The notes beneath the pieces are model-generated. The model saw nothing but the letters and a program-made list of their open reading frames with translations. It made no database searches and was not told the DNA's origin. A stretch of 64,000 nt of DNA. Source: Isoetes taiwanensis. Taxonomy: Eukaryota > Streptophyta > Lycopodiopsida > Isoetales > Isoetaceae. The position numbers and the translations under genes are program-made. Below, piece after piece: positions 55,701 through 64,000 of the stretch (position 1 is its first letter; each line of letters starts with the position of its first letter). The stretch covers positions 16,093,428 to 16,157,427 of the forward strand of contig JAJEKV010000002.1 of NCBI GenBank assembly GCA_021234155.1, written 5' to 3'.

Positions 55701-57155
55701 TTGTTCCATTAATCTCTGAGCTGCTACTTGCCTCTGGTGCTTTTCCTCTGATAATTGGGATTTCAGGTCTTCCAACTGCATGTATCAAATTATTTACAAT
55801 AACATGACTACTCATTAACCTAGAATATGAAAGATGTAAAACATCAAATCTAGCTTGTAGGGCTCTCAATAATATAAAGCAATGTCTTTCTCCCTCTCCT
55901 TTTCTTATGTTTCCATCTATACTTTCTCGAACTTCATTAAATGTTAGCCATGGCTGAGTCTGTGGGTTGTGCTAATAGGTCTGCATCTCAAAACTTTTCT
56001 GCAGATAACAAGAAGTTTGTGCTTATCTATAACCATCTGCCTTTCCATTGGCTTATGCAAGGAGGCTCCACTGTGAACTTACGCCATTTCCTTACACAAA
56101 GGCCTGTTACACATAAATATAATCGAGTTTAACAATGACATGATTGGAAACAAAATGCAAACAACACCTTTCGTTGAAGACTTGTTACTGTTTGTGAAGA
56201 AGGTTTTAAAGCTCCATCTGGCATTGAACAGCTAGCCACTTTTTGGGTAAGCTCCACAAAACGAGCCTCCACTGTCTTTTGACAAATTGCATCACTGAGT
56301 TCTGTCCCAGCATAACGTACTTCTTCTATGGCCGCGTGTACCTGTGACAAACAAGATTCCAACCGCTGATTAAGCATGATGATGTCTGCTCTCTGCTATG
56401 GAACTTGTTTGGGCATTCATTCACCTTATCTGCAGATTGGTAAAGTTGAGTGCCCTTTCCCGCTGCTTCTTCATTGTAACTGTTGTTCCACCTATGAGGG
56501 ACATGATGTCAGTTGCCTGGACAATAAGTGAAGACTGGGAACTGCACCTCCTTGGATAGTTGGGCCAAACGTAACAAATGGCTTTTAAGCATTCCCTCTC
56601 ATATGAAACCTTCTTCCCCCAGGCCCAGGTTTAAGTTTTTCAGTCTCTATTTACTTCAGACTTTTACTATATGGACTTGAGAAAAGCATAACTTTCCCAC
56701 ACAAGCAAAATATTTACTCTCAATCTGAATAAATCTGATATAACCATACATTTCGATAACTCTTTCGCCTTCTTCAGCTTCTGAATCCGTTGGTGGATCA
56801 AGCCATTTACATAAGTCATTTTCAGGCTGTACTGGATCTGCAATTACAAACAATAAAAAGATTGGATTGCTCGCTCGTCAAACAAGAAATGCTAAAAGTT
56901 GAGCTTTACTTCAATTACATGCTTCCATGCAGGCCTAAATGTTATGTCTTAGTCTGATTAGTAATTGCCTCGTTCAAGGCCAACCAACCTTGGCACACTC
57001 TAACTCTAAAGTAGCCAATTGACCCGGCCCCAGGTTGTTTTCTCACATGCAAAAAGGGAACCACATTTTATAAAAGCAGCGAGGCCTTAATACCTGCAGC
57101 CATAATCTGGGCTCCATTGTGCACACCACGAGCAAATCCAAATCCGATGGAATTT
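49771..57155 (-). CDS. CEP162: CEP162-like centriole / transition-zone coiled-coil protein, multi-exon, 5' end not found
   Basis: Exons with good splice sites, 5' to 3': 57155-57094, 56837-56750, 56491-56425, 56365-56168, 55775-55599, 55527-55397, 54513-54282, 53910-53731, 53257-53132, 52901-52788, 52495-52361, 52291-52174, 51781-51585, 51142-50999, 50337-50263, 50144-50080 and 50017-49771. The product is almost entirely charged coiled coil. QEALIRGYQLENERA in exons 6-7 and, at the C-terminus, WQLAMEAKNAEIERF followed by ELDAIL resemble conserved segments of animal CEP162, which binds axonemal microtubules at the distal centriole and helps build the ciliary transition zone. The animal protein is about 1400 residues; about 750 are visible here, so the N-terminal part is missing or lies in unrecognised exons beyond 57155. 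Five one-base frame problems (near 55500 and 50100 in A-runs, 54460, 51090, 49843) mean either decay or consensus error. A kinesin tail was the main alternative. Confidence 0.6.
50700..50910. repeat. Imperfect ~100-bp direct repeat in an intron
   Basis: CTTAATGCTCYCCCTTGCA...GAGCATGGATCATGA occurs at about 50714-50775 and again at 50824-50885, within the intron between the exons ending at 50999 and starting at 50337. Confidence 0.65.
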
Positions 57156-57159
57156 CTGC

Positions 57160-57976
57160 CAGAAGTAAAACAATACAAGGAAATTAACATCTACAATCAG
57201 AACAAAAATTTCGAGCAGAAATAGAAAGACCTGTATAATGGCCGGTCTCTCAAGACCGGGGTACCAGAGGGTTCGGGCGATTGTATGCTAGATGGGCTGG
57301 ATGGCTGGAGAAAAAAAAAAGCAGGAAATGGGTTGGAGAATCCAAGGCAAGGATTATATCCAAAGTTTAATACAACCTACCACATCAATGTGCAAGTCCG
57401 GCAATACGGAAGCCATGGCGCCAAGAGTCCACAACATCAAGAAATCAAATTTGTGAAGATTTTGTGCCTAAGGGCCTTTTCCCTCCGTTTGATCATTGCT
57501 TTCTTTCATGGGAATATCCAGACCGTGTGAATTTTTTTAATAAGGGTTAAAGTAGGGTTAATACTTTATTGGCTTCGCATGGCGTTTTGAGGATGAACCT
57601 AAATTTGCTAATGTGGATTGTAGGGGATTAATGTGTCCGAAATTAGGAATGGTATAGTTATAACATAAGATTTCCAAACGTTTTATGGCTGTATTCGTAT
57701 GTGTATGTTGCTGATGATGGCAACTGGGATTCCCAACCCTAGAATCTTGGGCGGGCATATTGGAGTTCCGGATTGCTGGTTGGGCGCAAGTGGTGGTTTC
57801 TCCTTGGGCTTCTGCAGGGATGGCGGAGCTTCGGGTGATGTGTCGGCTTTGTGGTTTGTTTCCTTATTTGTTTGGGTGGATAAGCTGGGGTCGCGGGCAT
57901 TGGCGGGGAGCGGAGGTGCAGTGTTGAAGAAGACAGAGGTAAGATTTTTGTTTCTGTGGCATTGTTTTTATCTGCT
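57160..57976. other. Region between the CEP162-like gene and the first Rep gene
   Basis: Contains a perfect hairpin (CCGGTCT, loop CTCA, AGACCGG) at 57242-57259. An open plus-strand frame at 57699-57986 is rich in Gly and hydrophobic residues without a recognisable domain. GAGGTAAG near 57929 could be a splice donor if Rep has an upstream exon. An element boundary may lie here but is not defined. Confidence 0.4.
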
Positions 57977-58971
57977 ATGTCGTTGAAGAGGGCAGCCAGA
58001 AAGGCTCAGAGTGGTCGTTCCTCTGGCCCTGCTTCTGTGAGCCATGTGTTGAATTCCAATTCCGGAGAGAGGGGCCAGGATTTCTTTTTGTCGATCGTGA
58101 TTGGAACGATAGGCGTGAGTGTCACCCTAGGTTTGTCTGGGCAGGATGTCCCTGTGAGTTTCTATGATGGCCTTGTGGGATTTTGTGATAGGAGGTGTGT
58201 TGCCGGAGCTGTAGCCATGGAAAGGGGTGCTACTGTAGACCATTTGCACCTTTGTCGTTTTCTTGAGGCCGGTTTAAAACCCCTAGGGCCATGAATGATG
58301 CCATAAAGAAGGAATTTAACCGGGCTTGTAAGCCCCCGTGTGATCCCAGTGCCGTAAAACCTTGAAGAATACCCGCCTTCACTGTTTTGAAGGTATGATT
58401 GGTTATTGTATGAAAGATTTTGGAAAGGTTCACTATGTCTGCCACCTTCATAATATCAGTGAGGATGCCATCGAGAAAGGTAAGGATTTATATTTAAGAT
58501 GGGGAGCTGGTGATACCAAAAACTTAGTTGTTCTTGATAATAAGAATTTGCTGAATCGTGCTGCCCATTATGTTAACTATCATGGCAACCGTAAGATGAC
58601 TGCTAGCCTCCTGTTTACATTGGCCAGAATGATCCGTTCTGGTAAGTTTACACTATCTAGTTCTTGGATTATCCCTTCCAATACTGCCCACATTAATGAG
58701 CACCGTGTCCGGGCTGCATGGAGGGTGCTGCTAAATCCTTCTCAGTGCATGCCCTCCGACATGAGAACTATTTTGTTTGGGTTGCCTGTTGGGTTCGTAC
58801 CTTGCTGGGTTCGTACCTGTAGAGCGAAATGGGCCTGGGAGGAGAAGGTATTGGGATGATACCATCCCTGAGGATGAGCGAGACATTAATTTCGAGGATG
58901 TTTGTGATGAGTCTTATAGTCATGACAGTGATGATGTAGTTGTTTTGGAGCCTGGTGTGGCACAAGGGTGA
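57977..58971 (+). pseudogene. HUH endonuclease (Rep-like, Replitron-type?) gene 1, frameshifted
   Basis: The N-terminus is basic (SLKRAARKAQ). VSVTLG near 58110 fits Rep motif I. ERGATVDHLHL carries the HUH pair: His at 58241-58243 and 58247-58249. Motif III is GYCMK with Tyr at 58404-58406 and Lys at 58413-58415, the YxxK signature of single-tyrosine Rep nucleases. A conserved C-terminal region follows (NRAAHYVNYHGNRK, LFTLARMIRSGKF), then a very acidic tail ending in LEPGVAQG at 58971. Frame changes are needed near 58255, near 58345 and near 58790, where TGGGTTCGTACC is duplicated. HUH nucleases nick one DNA strand and bind its 5' end through tyrosine. There is no helicase domain like that of Helitron proteins. 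I chose 57977 because the basic segment begins there. Confidence 0.65.
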
Positions 58972-59058
58972 TTGCACCATGACTGTTGGGTGATCATGTT
59001 TGTTGGCTTTAGAGTGTACAGTTTGGTTTTTTTTTTCATGGCTTCGTTTGCTTTTTAG

Positions 59059-59481
59059 TTGCAGGTAGTGATGGACACTGATGGAGAGCCTGTTGCTGGC
59101 GTGGAACAGCCTGCTGCTGTATCTTTGCCTGATTCCTATATTTCTTCTGCTGTTGAAGCTTCACATCCAGATCCGGTTGTGTTCTCGGCTGAGCCTGAGG
59201 CAGTTTTTTGTGCTCAAGAATTTGTTAATAGCATTATCCAGGTTGGAACTGAGGCGCATAGGATTGCGGCATCCTTGCGCTTGCTCAGGCGGCAGCTTAG
59301 AGGGTTTTATGCTTCAATCTAGAATGCTATTTCTGCTGTGGAGTAGGATCAATTGGGGGTACCTGTCTCTGAGTTACATGTGTTGCGCTCTCATATGAGC
59401 CTAGCTAGAGTCTTGCTCGTGCAAGAGATTCGCCAGCTGGATTAACTTATTAGGCATGCTCAGAGTGGCGCGCCTATGAAC
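59059..59481 (+). pseudogene. Possible second exon or accessory ORF of the HUH element, with three in-frame stops
   Basis: A splice-acceptor-like stretch (poly-T, then TTTTTAGTTGCAG at 59053-59065) precedes an open frame from ATG 59071. The product begins MDTDGEPVAG, is acidic, then becomes helical with RIAASLRLLRRQL. Stops occur at 59320 (TAG), about 59344 (TAG) and about 59443 (TAA). The frame otherwise stays plausible to 59481, and all three stops are one C-to-T change from Gln codons. It may be the C-terminal exon of Rep or a separate small protein. I know no homologue. Confidence 0.4.
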
Positions 59482-59720
59482 TGATCTGTTTACATCTTCT
59501 TGTTTCTGTTTTTGTGTGGCCTGACAGAACTGCTTATGCTTTTATAAATGAGAAACTTGTTTATTTTCTAAATGTGTTGTTCAATTTGTTGCAGCTTGGT
59601 CTTCATTGGCAGGTATGATCTTGACACGTGTTGAGATTTTTGCATGAGGCTGCTGTATAATCCGAGTTTGGGAATGGCTCTTTATTGAAATAATATGCTG
59701 ATACTAACTTCTTTTGTTTC
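59482..59720. other. No gene recognised
   Basis: AT-rich sequence between the accessory ORF and the hairpin cluster. Confidence 0.3.
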
Positions 59721-59725
59721 TTAGT

Positions 59726-59781
59726 GGGCTTCGGCCCCTAGGTATACTAGGGATCTCTCCTTTGAGATGCCTAGTATGCCT
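59726..59781 (+). other. Two adjacent hairpins (TTCG tetraloop and 17-bp stem)
   Basis: GGGC-TTCG-GCCC at 59726-59737 is followed directly by a long hairpin: 59740-59757 pairs with 59764-59781 around a 6-base loop, with one G-G mismatch and one G-T pair. The stem includes GGTATACTAG and its partner CTAGTATGCC. Confidence 0.75.
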
Positions 59782-59782
59782 G

Positions 59783-59829
59783 GATGAGCGTGGGATCTTG
59801 TACTGGGGTTCGACTCCCCAGGCTCATCA
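59783..59829 (+). other. tRNA-minihelix-like fold (acceptor stem plus T-arm)
   Basis: GATGAGC (59783-59789) pairs with GCTCATC (59822-59828), a 7-bp acceptor-like stem. Its 3' strand is directly preceded by a T-arm-like hairpin, 59803-59808 paired with 59816-59821 around the 7-base loop TTCGACT, which matches the tRNA T-loop and contains a B-box core. Only 13 bases replace the D and anticodon arms. It is not a normal tRNA gene; it could be a tRNA mimic or a truncated SINE head. Confidence 0.6.
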
Positions 59830-59925
59830 TTCTCTATTTTCAGTGCTTATTATTTTTGTTTGGCTGCTAATTGTGGAGCATCATATTTTTTCAATGGTTT
59901 AATAAAATGTTAGGGGTAAGTCAAA

Positions 59926-60003
59926 GATGGGGGGTTTGACCCCATCTCGACTTGCGTTTGAGGGCTCCAAATTCGCCCCATGGCATATGCTGTGGCATAT
60001 GCC
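59926..60003 (+). other. Pair of perfect hairpins, candidate element end or origin
   Basis: GATGGGG (59926-59932), loop, CCCCATC (59940-59946); then GGCATATGC (59982-59990), loop TGTG, GCATATGCC (59995-60003). Hairpins near nick sites are typical of elements mobilised by HUH nucleases. No nick-site consensus was identified. Confidence 0.5.
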
Positions 60004-60129
60004 AGCATCCAATGGCCTAAAATAATTTTGCGACACCCAAAACGATAATACATTCAAAACGAAATGAGCTTCTATATGATTTTGTCAATGGTGGGGCAAA
60101 GAAGGGGGAATTTTTTTAAGGGGTTTTTT

Positions 60130-60345
60130 GGCGTAGGTTCAAGTAGAAGGCGTTGTCGTAATAAGAAGGCCTAGTCGGGCGAATTTAACATGGCGGATTT
60201 GGCCTACGCCTTCCTAATTCGATGTTCGGTTCACTGTTTTGGGTCCATACATGACTCCTCCTACTACATTGATGTTCGGTTCACCTGACAGGCATGTGCG
60301 ATGCTACTTTGGCCTCGGGAAGATGGGGAGCTGCAATATAAATGA
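60130..60345 (+). promoter_or_regulatory. Iteron-like repeats and TATA motif upstream of Rep gene 2
   Basis: GGCGTAGG (near 60130) and CCTACGCC (near 60203) form an 8-bp inverted pair. The 14-base direct repeat GATGTTCGGTTCAC occurs at 60221-60234 and 60271-60284, exactly 50 bases apart. A TATAAAT motif lies near 60338, about 90 bases before the ATG. Direct repeats next to rep genes bind Rep in many HUH replicons; here that is only a suggestion. Confidence 0.4.
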
Positions 60346-60428
60346 ATGGAGGTCCTCATAGCATTATTTCGATGGCTTATGGCGCATCTCCAGCAGGTAT
60401 GCAGTGACAAGATGTCCTTTACCTAGTC

Positions 60429-61016
60429 ATGTTGTTTAGGAAGCTTGCAGGGGTTGTATCCAAGGGGACTCTCGATGCTTCGGGCAGGCCACCTAAGAAT
60501 AGTACAATGGCTGAATGTAGGGGCCTGTGGCAGGGATTTTCACTGGTGGATGAGTCTAATTTCCACAAGAGCTCTTTCGTGGAAGGAGAGGATGTCGAGC
60601 TTCATGTTGTCGAAGAGCTGCTTGCTCCCAAGGAAGGCCCTCTGAAGATTGCAGCAGTGGGTATGGAGGCAGCCCAGGTATTCGAGGATAGGTTCTGGTA
60701 AGCAAGTGTTCAAGGGCAAGAAAGTCCAACTTAGGAAGAAGATGGCATCTCATGCTCCTCGCAATTGTGCAGCTCAAGCCCATGCGTCTGATCCATCGTG
60801 CTTGGATGTGAATGTTACTGTAAGTATAGGTGGGATGGATGTGTGGGAGGCTGTGTATGATAGAGTGTGTAGTTTCTTGGAGAGGGAGTGTGTGAGCGAG
60901 GTTGTGAGCTTGGAGAGAGGCTCCTCGCTTGATCATCTTCATGTGCAGTGTGTGTTCACGTTGTGCCTCATAACGCCCATGGCAGTGAATATGAGATTGA
61001 AGAAGCACCTTGGATA
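60429..61016 (+). pseudogene. HUH endonuclease (Rep-like) gene 2, truncated
   Basis: The frame opens at 60429 (MLFRKLAGVVSK) and is read to about 60700, where a one-base shift leads into GKQVFKGKKVQLRKK, a basic segment like the start of gene 1. Motif I (VNVTVSIGGMDV) lies near 60810, and motif II is LERGSSLDHLHVQ with His at 60934-60936 and 60940-60942. Compared with gene 1 it keeps the same order with clear but moderate identity, so it is a paralogue or another element of the same group. Coding ends abruptly in KKHLG at about 61013, exactly where the duplicated segment from 42035 begins; the YxxK tyrosine motif is lost. The gene cannot work as a nuclease. Confidence 0.6.
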
Positions 61017-64000
61017 AAGAGTGGATAAAGATCTTATAGTTGATCCAACAAAGGGCATATGCTTAAGCACAAGGACAATCTAAAGGTTGATGCGCTAAAG
61101 TTTAACATGCAGATCAGGGTTAGAAAGATCATCCAATATTGTCAATCATCAGCATAAGCATGCAGATTGCATATAGATACTTTAACCTAGAAACTCATCA
61201 ACGCACCGATCATCTTGTGCACAGCTTGAAAAACTAGACCATAGATATTCATTTAGCACACAGATAATCTTGTGCCCATGTGCAGCTTAAAATACTAGAC
61301 CATAGATATTCATAGAGCTTAGACTGAGCCTGTTAATAAACAACATGAATCGCTGCAATCATAGATTTGTGTCTCTGCTGTTCCAGATGCTGAAGCCATA
61401 GTGTTTAAACCCTGGCTTAAGAAGCATTCAAAAGACAGCTAAATATTATCCAGCTTCACTATTAATTGAAGAGCAAGTGTCTTACAAGCAAATAGCTTAG
61501 TTTAACAACCACATGCTAGCGAGTAACTGCAAAGACATGCGCATTGATTGCCCAATTATTTAATATTCTGAGCGAATTTATACATTACCTAGAGAGGCAA
61601 AGAAATATACCAATAATTACTATAAATGCTATGGCAGATAAGCAAGGCACATAGCCAATATAATTGTAGAACCCTTGTTTATTGTGAAGAAAATAGCAAG
61701 CAAAAATAACTTAAGCAGACCTGGTCGAATTCCTTATGTCTGCTAAAATGTCGTCAGTATTGCATGTTCATTTGAGAGTCTTGTAAATCCAATGTATTGC
61801 TAGTTGCATGCTCAAGACTACTGCATTCAGTACACTCTTCAGCCTCTGGATTATTAACGGCATGTAATATTGCATCATCTGCAACTTTATGTTGCCAATT
61901 TTCTTGAGCTAAGTCCTGACAATGTTCAGGTTCAAAAATTCTGCAGCATAAGAGAAAGCAATCAATCAGTTATACAGGCCATATGCTCAACATATAAATA
62001 TCCTAATCAGGGTTCTACAATATCTATTACTTAGATCGGAGAGCCTGTGGCGCATTTAAATCTCTGAAAACCTAATCCCTTATGCAATCGCAGCCATACC
62101 TTTCCTCCATGGTCACGAATCCGCAGTGTGCCAAATGTAAGTTATCTCGATCATAATTTGTACATTGGAGGTATTTCAAGAGATGTAAGAGGTTTAGGGT
62201 TACCAAATATCTCATCCATGAAGATCAATCATACTTAAAGAGGTTGTTGAAAGCTCATACTTTTTGTTTTTGAAAAGATATCAACGTATTGCATTATAGA
62301 CTAGACCAATAGAATGGATGTTCATCTCTTAACAATTGTATTGCAGGCTTTGGATTCAGCTTCAGCTATACACAAGGAGGACAAAGAAGTTTATAACATA
62401 AAGGAAGCGGGTGGAGGATGAGGGCAATATGGAAGAAGCCTATCACAAGGTATGTGGTTGAAGTTGCAGCCTGCAATTAGATCCTAGACTATTGTTAAGA
62501 TCTCGAAAACAAACCAGAGGATAGGTGAATCTATGGTATCCAAGCTTTCTTAGAAAAAAGACTTTTGTTGTGTGAAAAAAAGGCCAAAATCTCATAGGAC
62601 TTTTAAAATTCATGGAGATCATAGAGAGATGGTTAATTTGGTGCCTGCGATATTGATGCTTATTCTTAAAAGGCGTTAAACTAATGGTATTTTATATGCT
62701 TTATAGGTTTAAAATGACGATGCATATCTGATGCTCAATGAGTTTGGGTTTGTTATTTTATTGATGCTTATTCTTAAGAGGCGTTTAACTAATGGTATTC
62801 TAAATGCTTTATAGGGTAAAAATAACGATGCATATCTGATGCTCAATGAGTTTGAGTCTGTTATTATGCTAAATATTCTAAACGAGGTACACCCTGGACT
62901 ACCTTAGTCGTTGGATCTGTCGACCCTACGGCCCATACTGTGTGTTGGAGCCTCTGGGCACCTCTCGTTTCGCTTATAGTGATTTATGATTGGGGGTGCC
63001 TATGATTTTGAAATATGAAATACGCGTTCGCCTAAGGTTTCTACCAAAATAACTCAAAGTCCTAATAAGACTATTTTGACCAATTTAACCAGTGAGCTAA
63101 CATGATTTTTTTTATCTTAAATTTATGGATTTTTTTATAACAATTCATTCATTTTAGGGATATGGTCCATGTTTTCAATAATTGTCATTTTTACATCTAT
63201 ATCAAATCCCCTTGGAACCCCCTGTTATTGTGCTAAATATTCTAAACGAGGTGCACCCTGGACTACCATAGTCGTCGGATCTGTCGACCCTACAGCCCAT
63301 ACAGCATGTTGGAGCCTCTAGGCACCTCTCGTTTCGCTTATGGTCATTTATGATCGGGGGCGCCTATGATTTTGAAATATGAAACATGCGTTCACCTAAG
63401 GTTTTGATGGAATATCGAGTCTCTATACGACTTCGTCTAAGATTTTAGAATATGAAATAGGGGGGCTTGAATCTCTACCAAAATAACTCAAAGTCCTAAT
63501 AAGACTACTTTGACCAATTTAACCAGTGAGCTAACATGATTTTTTTTATCTTAAATTTATGTTTTTTTTTTTATAACAACTCATTTATTTTAGGGATATG
63601 GTCTATGGTTTTAAGAATTGTCATTTTTACATCTATATCAAATCCCCTTGGAACCCCCTGTTATTGTGATAAATATTCTAAACGAGATGCACCATGGACT
63701 ACCACAGTCGTCGAATCTGTCGATCCCACACAAGATCTCGCATGTTGGAGCCTCTTGGCACCTCTCTTTTCGCTTATTTTGAAATATGAAATATGCGTTC
63801 GTTTAAGGTTTTGATGGAATATCGAGTCTCTATACGACTTCGTCTAAGGTTTTAGAATATGAAATACGGGGGCTCGAACCTCTACCGAGATAACTCGTAG
63901 TCCTAATAAGACTATTTTGACCAATTTAATCAGTGAGCCAACATGATTAGGGATATGGTCTATGGTTTTAAGAATTGTCATTTTTATATCCATATCAAAT
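61016..64000. repeat. Segmental duplication, second copy (repeat copy C and SINE-like units)
   Basis: Nearly identical to 42035-45021: non-coding repeat (61016-62240), spacer (62240-62850) and about three SINE-like units (62870-64000) running off the window. The left boundary lies inside Rep gene 2, with AAAGAGTGGATAAAGATC shared by both copies. No LTR, TIR or target duplication marks the boundary. A recent duplication or an assembly join are both possible. Confidence 0.9.

Noticed and set aside
49771-57155. Kinesin stalk and tail
   Set aside because: No motor domain or neck was found, and the QEALIRGYQLENE block and C-terminus fit CEP162 better.
57977-58971. Helitron
   Set aside because: Single-tyrosine YxxK motif, no helicase domain seen, and no CTRR terminus with a 3' hairpin was identified.
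60556-61008. 150-codon antisense frame opposite Rep gene 2
   Set aside because: The plus strand carries the HUH motifs. The antisense product is low in recognisable features.

Overview
The window looks like nuclear DNA of a land plant. It holds plant-type LTR retrotransposons (one with an initiator-tRNA-Met primer site and an integrase chromodomain), L1-like LINE remnants, small TIR elements of the hAT, PIF/Harbinger and possibly CACTA types, a plastid-targeted tryptophan-pathway pseudogene, and a trace of plant mitochondrial 18S rRNA. The one long multi-exon gene (49771-57155, minus) resembles the centriole/transition-zone protein CEP162. Flowering plants and conifers lack flagellated sperm, so a fern, lycophyte, bryophyte, cycad or Ginkgo is more likely. 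This is inference from one gene, and no species is claimed.

Layout. 1-6.3 kb: minus-strand Ty3/gypsy derivative cut by the window edge; it lacks reverse transcriptase and has unrelated coiled-coil coding sequence where gag should be. 6.7-9.2 kb: GA-rich repeat, L1 RT remnant, foldback-like palindromic cluster, small duplications. 9.6-11.5 kb: decayed anthranilate synthase beta-subunit gene plus a second broken first exon. 11.6-15.2 kb: non-coding element with 23-bp perfect TIRs. 16.3-25.2 kb: LINE pieces (two of one family with pentanucleotide-type tails and a conserved 3'-UTR hairpin), a non-coding repeat (copy A) and a hAT MITE. 26.1-43.2 kb: three-level nest, in which copy B of the non-coding repeat is split by a chromovirus whose 3' LTR is split by an 11,067-bp Ty3/gypsy element with exact 5-bp target duplications. 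43.9-49.1 kb: array of tRNA-headed SINE-like units, interrupted by a 921-bp Harbinger-type MITE. 49.8-57.2 kb: CEP162-like gene. 57.9-61.0 kb: two adjacent HUH-endonuclease (Rep-like) genes with structured DNA between them. 61.0-64.0 kb: near-identical copy of 42.0-45.0 kb that begins inside the second Rep gene.

Main points of interest. (1) Two diverged gypsy elements both carry, antisense to pol and between integrase and a third ORF, a small gene with its own CCAAT and TATA elements; the protein is conserved mainly through silent codon changes. (2) The tandem Rep/HUH genes look like a Replitron-type or other HUH transposon, with hairpins, a tRNA-minihelix-like fold and iteron-like repeats nearby. 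Many reading frames across unrelated loci are broken by one-base indels in homopolymers or near CAG/CGG, so part of the apparent decay may be consensus error.
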